Counted from the stretch's first letter, positions 1 to 7,271 are shown. The stretch is 64,000 bases of DNA from Sediminibacterium roseum (GCF_009939005.1 NZ_JAACJS010000002.1:526646-590645); one strand, 5' to 3'. Translations and numbers: made by a program. The notes: a model not told the origin generated them from the letters alone.

Positions 1-95
1 TTGATGTTGTTTGCAAATGCTCTTTTTTACAAGCAAAAAAAAACGCCTGTTGCTAGCGCGATAAGCAAAAGCAGTTTTGATGATAGTAGTTTCAT
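1..95 (-). pseudogene. N-terminus of a lipoprotein, frameshifted at a 9-base run; runs off the left edge
   Basis: The minus strand opens with an ATG at 95 and a hydrophobic signal peptide (starts MKLLSSKLLLLIALATG). As written, the frame stops after FFCL because of a run of nine T (plus-strand A at 35-43). With one base fewer the frame continues as FFACKKEHLQTTS, a proper lipobox Cys followed by KK. That closely resembles the lipoprotein at 3816-5057, whose signal ends FYACKKQDA. I read this as the start of another copy of that lipoprotein, either disrupted, phase-variable or carrying a sequencing error in the homopolymer. The rest of the gene lies outside the window. Confidence 0.55.
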
Positions 96-146
96 TGTTT
101 TGGTTTAATGAAGAATGAATGTAAATCGAATAAAGAACTTAGCGTA

Positions 147-157
147 GGGGTAACCCC
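147..157. promoter_or_regulatory. GGGG-TAA-CCCC inverted repeat upstream of the left-edge lipoprotein
   Basis: A 4-bp arm inverted repeat with a three-base loop lies about 50 bases upstream of the lipoprotein start at 95. A comparable repeat (GAGGG...CCCTC, 5298-5314) lies upstream of the related lipoprotein at 3816-5057, and the bases around the two are also similar. It may be an operator or part of the module boundary. The evidence is only this positional and sequence resemblance. Confidence 0.25.
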
Positions 158-237
158 CCTTTTTTTTATAATACGGGAAAAATACCCGGCTACTAGTTAA
201 TTAGCAGAGAAACAGAGTCATGTGATCCAGAAATATG

Positions 238-411
238 TATTATTCATTCTCCGCAGAGTGTCCTTAAAACCAACTATTTTTTGAACGTTCTCCGCAGACG
301 TCTCCCGAAGGGGACTCTGCGGTCGGAGGGTTACACATGCCATTACGAACAAAACGATGCTTGTCGGTAACAGACGGATGAGAAAGGTCCGATTGGCGGG
401 CAATGAGTTTA
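238..411. repeat. Copy 1 of the yifB downstream repeat, with palindromic hairpin
   Basis: This stretch is nearly identical to 5452-5615, immediately downstream of the intact yifB, apart from a small insertion near 328-336 and a few substitutions. It contains a strong hairpin at 292-322: CCGCAGA and GTC arms around a GAA loop on the plus strand, which is a UUCG-type loop in minus-strand RNA. Together with 412-636 it forms a direct repeat of the yifB 3' region. Confidence 0.75.
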
Positions 412-636
412 TCAACCCGCCCAACCCTCTCTATCCAGACTCCGAAACTGTATCGCCTCTGCAAGGTGCTCCGGCTTAATGTCATCGCTTCCGGCGAGAT
501 CCGCAATTGTCCGGCTCACTTTCAAAATGCGATCGTACGCACGCGCACTAAGATTCAATCGTTCCATTGCTTTTTTTAAAAGCGCTTCGCCAACAGAACT
601 GATCTCGCATATTTCACGTAGCTGCTTACTGCTGCG
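412..636 (-). pseudogene. Displaced 3' end of yifB/comM (copy 1)
   Basis: On the minus strand this encodes only the last about 75 residues of a YifB/ComM protein, from about SSKQLRE to a terminal REGWAG-like end, aligned with 5616-5840 of the intact gene. The 110 bases nearest the stop are almost identical to the intact gene, while the rest has clearly diverged. Similarity ends abruptly near 634, where plus-strand coding sequence of an XRE-type regulator begins. It has no start and no N-terminal domains, so it cannot make a functional protein. Confidence 0.8.
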
Positions 637-753
637 AACATGCTGAGTATTGATGAAGGAACAGTCGCAAAATGGGCGTCAAATAAGACTTTACCTTTAG
701 CACGAACTATTGGAAAAGTTTCCATTATCCTAAGTTTAAATACCACCTATTAA
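634..753 (+). pseudogene. C-terminal fragment of an XRE/HTH regulator
   Basis: The plus strand encodes [21 protein letters not shown] and a short tail ending at a TAA at 751-753. It matches the second helix-turn-helix of the fragment at 2640-3013 (LAKMLGVDEGAVASWERSK). No upstream part of the regulator remains, because the yifB fragment abuts it directly. A terminator follows at 738-764, overlapping the stop. This looks like the leftover end of a regulator gene at a recombination junction. Confidence 0.6.
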
Positions 754-764
754 GGGTGGTATTT
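738..764 (+). terminator. Intrinsic terminator after the XRE fragment
   Basis: A perfect 10-bp stem (AAATACCACC at 738-747 paired with 755-764) has a 7-base loop and runs into T residues on the plus strand. It overlaps the stop codon of the XRE fragment. Confidence 0.6.
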
Positions 765-939
765 TTCCAAATCCGCAGAGATGCGATTGTTGATTGAGCT
801 GTGGCAGCCGATGAAATATGTTTGCGTAGCTAGTGATCTATCTATAATTAATATCAACCACCCATTATTTTCATTGCAAATAAAAAAAGGGTTTTCACCC
901 CTTTTTCAATTCAAAGCATTGCGATATTTTCAATCAATA

Positions 940-1118
940 AAAGTTGTCACCCTCACCAATCTCGGTACAACGATAAAACCCAATAAACTATCAGCACAAG
1001 GATCGATAAGCTATAATGCGATATTTTACATTACTTGTTTAAATAACTTGCAATATGCAAAGCCAAAATCGATACGTCAACGCCAACCCTTGTTGCCAGT
1101 TATTCAGTGAATCCTTGA
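940..1118 (+). pseudogene. C-terminal fragment of the accessory lipoprotein
   Basis: The plus strand encodes a segment with NKLSAQGSISYNAIFYITCLNN and KPK, matching the C-terminal strand region of the lipoprotein at 3816-5057 (NKLSADASITYTAILYISCLNN, then KPK). A one-base deletion in an A run near 1064 shifts the frame. In the corrected frame the tail reads IDTSTPTLVASYSVNP and stops at 1116-1118. Only about the last 60 residues survive. Sequence from 781 to 940 is open in the same frame but I see no similarity to the lipoprotein there. The fragment ends 12 bases before the secreted-protein gene at 1131, the same gene order as in the intact module. Confidence 0.65.
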
Positions 1119-1130
1119 TTCAACAGAACT

Positions 1131-1859
1131 ATGAAAATTTCATTTTTTATCGCGTCGTTATTGTTTAGTGCGATTATTCTAGGACAGTCACACACTCTCA
1201 AATTGCGTTGTATAAAAGGGACGTCTATTTTTCCTAATCTCACTCCCAGCGGTAAAATAAATGGCGAAGAATACAGTACGATCCGAATCTATGAATATGG
1301 AAAAAAACGTCTGTATGATCTTGAATATGATGAGCGTGTCATTGATGGAGGTGTAATTAAATCTACCAAGACTGTCAGACACTGGATAACGTTCTATGTT
1401 GACAGCGCATACGGATATGACTATAACCTATCGTCTAAAAAAAGAATGCGGGTTAAGCTCGATTCGGCTATGCAACGAGAATGGGTATATTCAAATAATT
1501 TGTATTCAGGTGTCTCTGCAAACCGGAGCGTTTTAACTTCATCGAAACGAAATTCTGTAAGTGGAACTTTGGTCGAAGAATATTCAATACTGAGTCCATC
1601 AGATTCATCTGAGGTAATGAAACAAATATTCTTTTACTCAACTCACGTATTGAAAAACGTCTCGATCAGTTTATCGAAGAAGCTGGATAGTTTAAAGCAA
1701 ATGAGACTATATAAAGCGCAGACAATAGTATTACCCAGAAAAATCCCAGGAAAGGGTATAACGCTGCCAACTTTCAGAACCGAGTTTGCTTTGCAAGAAA
1801 TTGTCCCTCCAAATAGTACTCAAGTGCTATTACACTTGTCAAAATTGAATGTTCAGTAA
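1131..1859 (+). CDS. Secreted protein of unknown function, module gene B copy 1 (242 aa)
   Basis: It begins with a signal peptide (MKISFFIASLLFSAIILGQ, apparently cleaved near GQS) and is then a soluble, Tyr/Ser/Lys-rich protein without membrane segments. It is a clear full-length paralogue of the protein at 3070-3795: both share LRCIKGT, YDLEYDERVI, KSTKTVRHWITF, DSAYGYDYNLSSK and LYKAQTI in the same order, with near-equal length. I do not recognise the family; the layout loosely resembles Bacteroidetes periplasmic GLPGLI-type proteins, but that is a guess. In both copies the gene directly follows the accessory lipoprotein, so the two probably act together in the envelope. The lipoprotein partner here is reduced to a fragment. 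Base composition is AT-richer than in the housekeeping genes, which fits acquired DNA. Confidence 0.75.
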   Translation: MKISFFIASLLFSAIILGQSHTLKLRCIKGTSIFPNLTPSGKINGEEYSTIRIYEYGKKRLYDLEYDERVIDGGVIKSTKTVRHWITFYVDSAYGYDYNLSSKKRMRVKLDSAMQREWVYSNNLYSGVSANRSVLTSSKRNSVSGTLVEEYSILSPSDSSEVMKQIFFYSTHVLKNVSISLSKKLDSLKQMRLYKAQTIVLPRKIPGKGITLPTFRTEFALQEIVPPNSTQVLLHLSKLNVQ

Positions 1860-1869
1860 AGGGTGGAAA

Positions 1870-1898
1870 AGAAACGTCGCTCAATAAGCGACGTTTCT
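1870..1898 (+). terminator. Intrinsic terminator after module gene B copy 1
   Basis: A perfect 12-bp stem (AGAAACGTCGCT at 1870-1881 with 1887-1898) and a 5-base loop are followed by a T run, just after the stop of the gene at 1131-1859. Confidence 0.85.
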
Positions 1899-1982
1899 TT
1901 TTGTTACATATATTCTTGAGCATCCTGAGAGTTCGCTCGCCAGTTCGCTAACTATCGTACTCTCTTTTGCTTTCAATTTTTA

Positions 1983-2123
1983 TTTCTCTGCATAGTCTCC
2001 TTTTCCCAAAACAAAACACGCACGACTGTTCACCGAAAATGTCTCTCGAAGAGGACTTTGCGCAGCACGGGCTTACTAATAATTTTTAATTCTTTGTAAT
2101 GAACAATCCGGTGATGTGATTGA
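1983..2123. repeat. Copy 2 of the yifB downstream repeat
   Basis: This is similar to 5344-5460 downstream of the intact yifB, sharing the run of CGCACGACT and the GTCTCTCGAAGAGGAC hairpin. It lacks the second hairpin seen in copies 1 and 3. It is contiguous with the yifB 3' fragment at 2124-2615. Confidence 0.65.
2034..2062. repeat. Palindromic hairpin of the yifB-associated repeat
   Basis: GTCTCTCGAAGAGGAC forms a short stem around GAA with partly complementary flanks. It is the counterpart of the hairpins at 292-322, 5396-5427 and 5502-5532. Confidence 0.5.
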
Positions 2124-2615
2124 TCAACCCGCCCAACCTTCTCTGTCGAGACTGCGAAATTGAATCGCCTCGGCTAAATGCTCCGGTTTGATCTCCTCAC
2201 TCCCTGCAAGATTCGCGATCGTTCTGCTTACTTTTAAGATCCTGTCGTATGCGCGGGCGCTTAAATTCAACCGCTCCATCGCTTTCTTCAAAAGCGCTTC
2301 ACCAACAGGGCTGATGATGCACATTTCACGCAATTGTTTGCTGCTCATTTGTGCATTGCAAACGTGCCGGGCATTTCGGCATATCGTGCTGACTGGATCT
2401 CACGCGCACCTATCACCCTTTCGCGGATGGCTGATGAAGATTCGCTTTCATTGTGATTGCTGAGTTCACTGAACGCTACAGGCGTTACCTCCACATGCAG
2501 ATCAATACGATCCAATAAAGGCCCCGATACTTTATTCAGGTATTTCTGCACCGCACCCGGCGGACAGGTGCATTCTTTCTCGGGATGGTTGTAAAACCCA
2601 CAGGCGCATGGTTTT
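2124..2615 (-). pseudogene. Displaced 3' end of yifB/comM (copy 2), frameshifted
   Basis: On the minus strand this covers about the last 165 residues of YifB, from the CACGFYNHPEKECTCPPG segment to the terminal REGWAG. Compared with the intact gene one T is missing near 2360, which breaks the frame in the middle. The portion at about 2260-2610 is almost identical to 5755-6105, whereas the last 130 bases before the stop have diverged. Similarity ends around 2610-2620, where plus-strand XRE-type coding sequence takes over. It is a truncated relic and not a gene. Confidence 0.85.
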
Positions 2616-2639
2616 GTCGATACTGTGCAGGTACACCGC

Positions 2640-3013
2640 CCGCGTGCAAAAGCCTCATTTTCAAGGCTATCCCCAACCCGAAAACGCTCGGGGAGCATAT
2701 CAGGAAGCGGAGAATGGATTTGGGGTTGTATCAAAGCTAAGCCGCAAAGTTGATGAATGTGTCAGAAGACTGCCTGTGTTATTGGGAGAATGGACGCAAT
2801 GAACCGCGACTCTATCAATATCCCACGATCATTGCTTTTCTCGGCTATTACCCCTTTGACCACGAAACGGAAACGTTTGGAGGGAAGATCAAGCGGTACA
2901 AATACGAGCATGGGTTGAGCAATTTGAAGCTCGCGAAGATGCTTGGTGTGGATGAAGGAGCTGTTGCAAGTTGGGAACGAAGTAAGCGTCTCCTTTCGCA
3001 CAAAGGTTGGTAA
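2640..3013 (+). pseudogene. XRE-type double helix-turn-helix regulator, interrupted by a stop
   Basis: In one frame the plus strand reads LIFKAIPNPKTLGEHIRKRRMD and LGLYQS, then a TAA at 2738-2740, then AAKLMNVSEDCLCYWENGRNEP, a linker with FLGYYPF, and a second repeat with GGKIKRYKYEHGLSNLKLAKMLGVDEGAVASWE, ending at a TAA at 3011-3013. This is the pattern of a two-repeat XRE regulator common in Bacteroidetes, about 120-150 residues long. The internal stop falls inside the first helix-turn-helix. No start codon is evident, because the 5' end merges into the yifB fragment. An internal TTG at 2750 could give a shortened product, which I consider unlikely to be used. Confidence 0.65.
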
Positions 3014-3032
3014 GTATACTTGTTAAACAAAA

Positions 3033-3053
3033 AAGCCGCTCATTGAGCGGCTT
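3033..3053. terminator. Bidirectional terminator between XRE fragment and module gene B copy 2
   Basis: AAGCCGCT (3033-3040) pairs with AGCGGCTT (3046-3053) around a 5-base loop, with A residues before and T residues after. It can serve the plus-strand fragment and the minus-strand gene ending at 3070. Confidence 0.8.
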
Positions 3054-3069
3054 TTTCTTGTAAAGCAAT

Positions 3070-3795
3070 CTAACTACCTCCTAACTTGTGCAAATGATAA
3101 AGTACATCAACCTTATTGAGGGGGGCTATTTCTTGGAATTCAAATTCTGTTCTAAACGCGGGGAAGGATGTGTTTTTTCCCGGAATTGTTCGAGGTAAGA
3201 TAATTGTTTGGGCCTTGTACAATTTCATTTGCTTAATGCTATCTAACTCTTTAGATAGACTGGCTGACACATTTTTTAACTTCACTGATGAGTAGAAAAA
3301 TGTCTGTTTCATCATGTCTGATGAATCAACCTTGTTTTTTATCAAATATTCCTCAATTAAGGTTTTATTCATTGAACTACGTTTCGATGATATTAAAACA
3401 CTGATATTTGAATTAAGCCCACGATAAAAACTGTTTGCGTACACCCACTCTTGCCGCAATGAAGAGTCTAGATTTACTCTCTTGCGAATTTTGGAAGAAA
3501 GGTTGTAGTCATAGCCATAGGCACTATCCACATGAAAAGTAATCCAATGCCTAACGGTTTTTGTAGATTTAAGCTCATTTTTCTCTATGACCCGTTCATC
3601 GTATTCTAAGTCATAAAGACGCTTTTTTCCTAACTCATAAATATGAATCGTGCTAGTTTCCTCACCTTTTACTTCACCGTTGAATGTGAGATATGGAAAT
3701 ACAGCGGTTCCTTTGATACATCGTAGCTGTGATGGTCGCTGTCCGTATATGGGAAAGGAAAAAAACAACAATATAATTACGTGCGAAATTTTCAT
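3070..3795 (-). CDS. Secreted protein of unknown function, module gene B copy 2 (241 aa)
   Basis: This is a paralogue of the protein at 1131-1859, with a signal peptide (MKISHVIILLFFSFPIYGQ) and the same conserved blocks LRCIKGT, YDLEYDERVI, KSTKTVRHWITF, YGYDYNLSSK and LYKAQTI. There are no membrane segments after the signal peptide and no motif I can assign to an enzyme. It lies 20 bases downstream of the lipoprotein at 3816-5057 on the same strand, so the two are probably one transcript. Its duplication together with the lipoprotein, beside each yifB fragment, suggests a functional pair. It probably resides in the periplasm or outer envelope; the function is unknown. Confidence 0.8.
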   Translation of the reverse strand: MKISHVIILLFFSFPIYGQRPSQLRCIKGTAVFPYLTFNGEVKGEETSTIHIYELGKKRLYDLEYDERVIEKNELKSTKTVRHWITFHVDSAYGYDYNLSSKIRKRVNLDSSLRQEWVYANSFYRGLNSNISVLISSKRSSMNKTLIEEYLIKNKVDSSDMMKQTFFYSSVKLKNVSASLSKELDSIKQMKLYKAQTIILPRTIPGKNTSFPAFRTEFEFQEIAPLNKVDVLYHLHKLGGS

Positions 3796-3815
3796 GTAGG
3801 GTCAAATTCGATAAA

Positions 3816-5057
3816 CTAATTTGGTTTCGAGTAGCTTGCAACTATTGTTGGGGTTACTGTATCAATTTTTGGTTTGCCTACCTGCGCATTATTTAGGCAA
3901 GATATATAAAGAATGGCGGTATAAGTGATTGATGCATCTGCTGACAATTTATTTGTACTTATGATAGTGCCATTATCTATCGCCGTTACGTTCATTGAAA
4001 AGCAAACATCTGTCCCGCCGTCGGTTTGTGTTATGCCCGAGTAATGAACTTCCTTGAACTTCCATTGTTCAGTAGGTGATGTTGTGATTTTATACCTCGT
4101 ACCTGCAAAATGGACTGACCATTCAATGGTACTTATAAACGGTGCAGTAGTCCTGAGAACGGGCAATTTTCCTGATACATATCTACCTTCAATATATCCA
4201 GTCGAAGGGTTAATCGTTTCGTCGCCATTCATTGTAGTCGAATCAGTTGTTTCTTGTTGGTTAATATCAACAGATTCTATTTCTGCAGCGTCTAAAAGGT
4301 CTTGTCCTTCTTCTTCAGTGAAATCACAGTATCGAGGCGAGGGTGGGCTGTCACCGCCACTGTTATTGTTTTCTTCACAATCACCGCTTGACCCCAAGTA
4401 CTCTATATCCACTATTTCTCCAGTTTCGTCATTGCGCCAAACCATCCAGTGGTCGATACATGGCTCTTCTATAGGTTGCATATAATCTTTTGCAGTTTGT
4501 GCTATTCTGCCCGCCATTACTTGCTTAGTAAACTCTGCAAAAGACATTTTTTTGTCCCGCACTTCGCCAGTGCCTTCTAGTTGCTCTCCTTTTGTATTTG
4601 CTCTCCACCCAGATTTCGGAAAACCATCCAAATTGGTAAGTAACACTTTCTCTTTCGGCTGGAGAGGTCTTTTTTCATATACTGCTTTCACCAAGGAAAT
4701 GGCTGTCGTTTTGAATATGCCTGCTAACGTGAAAATACCACCCTTTTGACTAATTGCCAGAAACCGCTGTTTTTTATCAGTGCTTTGATCGTTAATGCGT
4801 ATTACATACAATACGTCATTATTTGATCCGAGCATTTTTGTAGCTTGCGAGTAATCCAAGTTAGCAACAATCGAATCTGTTATATTTATTTTCTTAAGTG
4901 ATGCAGTCTTTGTAAAAGCTGTCTGCCACGTCTCAACGACAACTCTAAAATTAGTCGTTTCCTGCTGCGTAACTGTCGCATCCTGCTTTTTACACGCATA
5001 GAACGTAGCAATCGTGAGAAAAGCGATAAATAATCCAAGCCATAGATTTTTCTTCAT
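3816..5057 (-). CDS. Lipoprotein of unknown function, module gene A (413 aa)
   Basis: The start at 5057 gives a classic lipoprotein signal (MKKNLWLGLFIAFLTIATFY then A-C-K-K). The open frame continues upstream to 5213 without signal-like sequence, so I reject the longer start. Residues about 30-180 form an N-terminal domain. A middle part contains CIDHWMVWRNDETGE and an acidic Asn/Gly/Asp-rich linker with several Cys. The C-terminal 130 residues look beta-rich, ending in LSADASITYTAILYISCLNN. I do not recognise a family. Fragments of the same protein occur at 940-1118 and, by its signal peptide, at 1-95. The partner gene B follows at 3795, and the locus is AT-rich compared with the core genes nearby. 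Confidence 0.8.
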   Translation of the reverse strand: MKKNLWLGLFIAFLTIATFYACKKQDATVTQQETTNFRVVVETWQTAFTKTASLKKINITDSIVANLDYSQATKMLGSNNDVLYVIRINDQSTDKKQRFLAISQKGGIFTLAGIFKTTAISLVKAVYEKRPLQPKEKVLLTNLDGFPKSGWRANTKGEQLEGTGEVRDKKMSFAEFTKQVMAGRIAQTAKDYMQPIEEPCIDHWMVWRNDETGEIVDIEYLGSSGDCEENNNSGGDSPPSPRYCDFTEEEGQDLLDAAEIESVDINQQETTDSTTMNGDETINPSTGYIEGRYVSGKLPVLRTTAPFISTIEWSVHFAGTRYKITTSPTEQWKFKEVHYSGITQTDGGTDVCFSMNVTAIDNGTIISTNKLSADASITYTAILYISCLNNAQVGKPKIDTVTPTIVASYSKPN

Positions 5058-5339
5058 TCTGGTCGTTTTTTGTTGAGATTGATTGAATAAAAAAATTGAT
5101 GAGTGACCAAGGTTTGACATGCATAGAAAAGTTTCGGTTATGTGTTTTCCAACTTGCGGTGAAAACGTCTGACTATCAGTGGGGGGAGTATTTGTTGCAA
5201 CCAATATTGTCACAAGGTTATATGTACAGAATCAAAAAATTATTCCTTGCTACTTTTTAATTGCGTAATAAATGTAAGAACGAACTCAATACAGCAAGAG
5301 GGGTAAATACCCTCATTTTATAAATTAGTAAAAAATATT
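5058..5339. other. Upstream region of the lipoprotein gene
   Basis: There is no convincing gene here. It contains an open but signal-less extension of the lipoprotein frame (5058-5213), an AT-rich stretch, and an inverted repeat GAGGG...CCCTC at 5298-5314. The segment around 5269-5316 resembles 110-160 upstream of the left-edge lipoprotein. Confidence 0.4.
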
Positions 5340-5615
5340 TTTTTTCTCCGCATAGTCCTCCTTTTTTCCAAAAACAAAACACGCACGACTTTTCGCCGCA
5401 AATGTCTCTCGAAGAGGACTTTACGCAGCACGGGATTACTAATATTTTTTAATTCATTCTCCGCAGAGCGTCCTTAAAACCAACTATTTTTTGAACGTTC
5501 TCCGCAGACGTCTCCCGAAGGGGACTCTGCGATCGGAGGAATGCCATTACGAACAAAACGATGCTTGTCGGTAACGGACGGATGAGAAAGGTCCGATTGG
5601 CGGGCAATGAGTTTA
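5340..5615. repeat. yifB downstream repeat, reference copy with two hairpins
   Basis: Directly downstream of the intact yifB. It holds a hairpin at 5396-5427 (GTCTCTCGAAGAGGAC core) and a stronger one at 5502-5532 (CCGCAGA...TCTGCG arms, GAA loop; UUCG-type loop in minus-strand RNA). Copy 2 (1983-2123) shares the first hairpin and copy 1 (238-411) shares the second, so this copy is the composite of both. The stronger hairpin may also act as a yifB transcription stop or RNA-stabilising structure. Confidence 0.65.
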
Positions 5616-7157
5616 TCAACCCGCCCAACCCTCTCTATCCAGACTGCGAAACTGTATCGCCTCTGCAAGGTGCTCCGGCTTAATGTCATCGCTTCCGGCA
5701 AGATCCGCAATTGTCCGGCTCACTTTCAAAATCCGATCATACGCCCGCGCACTTAAATTCAACCGCTCCATCGCTTTCTTCAAAAGCGCTTCACCAACCG
5801 GGCTGATGATGCAGATCTCACGCAGTTGTTTGCTGCTCATTTGTGCATTGCAATACGTGCCGGGCATTTCGGCATATCGTGCTGACTGGATATCACGCGC
5901 ACCTATCACCCTTTCGCGGATGGCAGATGAAGATTCGCTTTCATTGTGATTGCTGAGTTCGCTGAACGCTACAGGCGTTACCTCCACATGCAGATCAATA
6001 CGATCCAATAAAGGCCCCGATACTTTATTCAGGTATTTCTGCACCGCGCCCGGCGGACACGTGCATTCTTTCTCGGGATGGTTGTAAAACCCGCAGGCAC
6101 ATGGATTCATCGACGCGATCAACATAAAATTCGCGGGAAAGTCGAGCGCCATTTTTGCACGCGAAATGGTTACGCGTCTTTCCTCCATCGGTTGGCGCAT
6201 TACCTCGAGAACGGTGCGCTTGAATTCGGGGAGCTCGTCCAGGAACAGCACGCCGTTGTGCGCGAGCGAGATCTCCCCGGGCTGCGGGGTTCCGCCGCCG
6301 CCCACCAATGCTACATCTGAGATCGTATGATGCGGCGAACGGAAAGGCCGCTTACTGATCAATGCACTGTTCTCCGGGAGCTTACCCGCCACACTGTGGA
6401 TCTTCGTTGTTTCCAATGCTTCCTGCAAACCCAGTGGCGGCAGTATGGTAGGCAAACGTTTCGCAAGCATCGTTTTGCCTGCACCGGGCGGGCCGATCAG
6501 GATGGCGTTGTGTCCGCCAGCGGCTGCTATCTCCATTGCACGCTTGATGTTTTCCTGGCCCTTTACCTCGTTGAAATCGATATCAAATTCATACTGGTTG
6601 CCAAAGAATTCTTCCCGCGTATTTACCACTACGGGCTGAAGCGAATTGCTGTCCTCGAAAAAACGCACCACTTCGTTCAGGTGCTCCACGCCATACACAT
6701 CCAGGTTGTTCACCATACCCGCTTCGCGTGCGTTGGCCAGTGGAACGATGAGCCCTTTGAACCCCTCCTTGCGCGCCTGTATCGCAATAGGCAATGCGCC
6801 TTTGATGGGTTGAACGGTGCCATCCAGGCTCAGCTCGCCCATGATCACATAATCTTTAAGACACTCGGGCATCCCGATCTGTTCACTCGCACCCAGGATA
6901 CCCAATGCGATGGGCAGATCAAACGAGGAACCACTTTTGCGGATGTCTGCCGGCGCCAGGTTCACCACGATCTTTGTGCGCGGCATAAAATAGTTGTTCG
7001 TTTTGATCGCACTCTCCGTTCGCTGCAAGCTTTCACGCACCGCATTGTCTGGCAGCCCAACGATCGTGTAATGCTGCCCCATGCTCACATTCACTTCAAT
7101 TGTAATGCTGATCGCCTCCACTCCATACACGGCACTGCCAAATGTTTTTACAAGCAT
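5616..7157 (-). CDS. yifB: YifB/ComM family Mg-chelatase-like AAA+ ATPase
   Basis: A full-length 513 aa protein of the ComM/YifB family, which in other bacteria is a hexameric helicase promoting branch migration during natural transformation. The N-terminal Lon-protease-like domain (about 20-140) is followed by an AAA+ module with Walker A GPPGAGKT near 222-229 and Walker B LFLDELPE near 300, then the Cys-bearing CACGFYNHPEKEC segment and a C-terminal Mg-chelatase domain. I start at 7157 (MLVKTFGSAVYGVEA), matching the family; an upstream in-frame ATG at 7229 adds 24 unrelated residues. The 3' third exists in two additional truncated copies at 412-636 and 2124-2615. A comEC gene at 35467-37533 hints at competence in this organism. 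Confidence 0.95.
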   Translation of the reverse strand: MLVKTFGSAVYGVEAISITIEVNVSMGQHYTIVGLPDNAVRESLQRTESAIKTNNYFMPRTKIVVNLAPADIRKSGSSFDLPIALGILGASEQIGMPECLKDYVIMGELSLDGTVQPIKGALPIAIQARKEGFKGLIVPLANAREAGMVNNLDVYGVEHLNEVVRFFEDSNSLQPVVVNTREEFFGNQYEFDIDFNEVKGQENIKRAMEIAAAGGHNAILIGPPGAGKTMLAKRLPTILPPLGLQEALETTKIHSVAGKLPENSALISKRPFRSPHHTISDVALVGGGGTPQPGEISLAHNGVLFLDELPEFKRTVLEVMRQPMEERRVTISRAKMALDFPANFMLIASMNPCACGFYNHPEKECTCPPGAVQKYLNKVSGPLLDRIDLHVEVTPVAFSELSNHNESESSSAIRERVIGARDIQSARYAEMPGTYCNAQMSSKQLREICIISPVGEALLKKAMERLNLSARAYDRILKVSRTIADLAGSDDIKPEHLAEAIQFRSLDREGWAG

Positions 7158-7271
7158 TTTTTTGTTTGGCAAGATAGGAGGAGGATGTAAGAAAGGATAG
7201 CGTATTAATACGGCGAATTTTACGGCCATGAAACGGGGTGATGCCGATAACCGGCGGGTCGAAAAATAAAA

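Noticed and set aside
264..506. Repeated 78-80 codon minus-strand frame at 264-506 and 5474-5710
   Set aside because: Its recurrence is explained by duplication of the yifB 3' end and downstream repeat; it overlaps yifB in another frame.
781..939. N-terminal part of the 109-codon frame starting at 781
   Set aside because: Only the part from about 940 resembles the lipoprotein; the earlier codons show no signal peptide or similarity and probably just extend the frame.
2608..2802. Plus-strand 64-codon frame at the XRE/yifB junction
   Set aside because: It is an alternative frame of the XRE fragment; the regulator motifs are in the frame ending at 3013.
6327..7190. Plus-strand frame of 287 codons over yifB
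   Set aside because: Antisense to the conserved N-terminal and AAA+ regions of yifB; no supporting motif.
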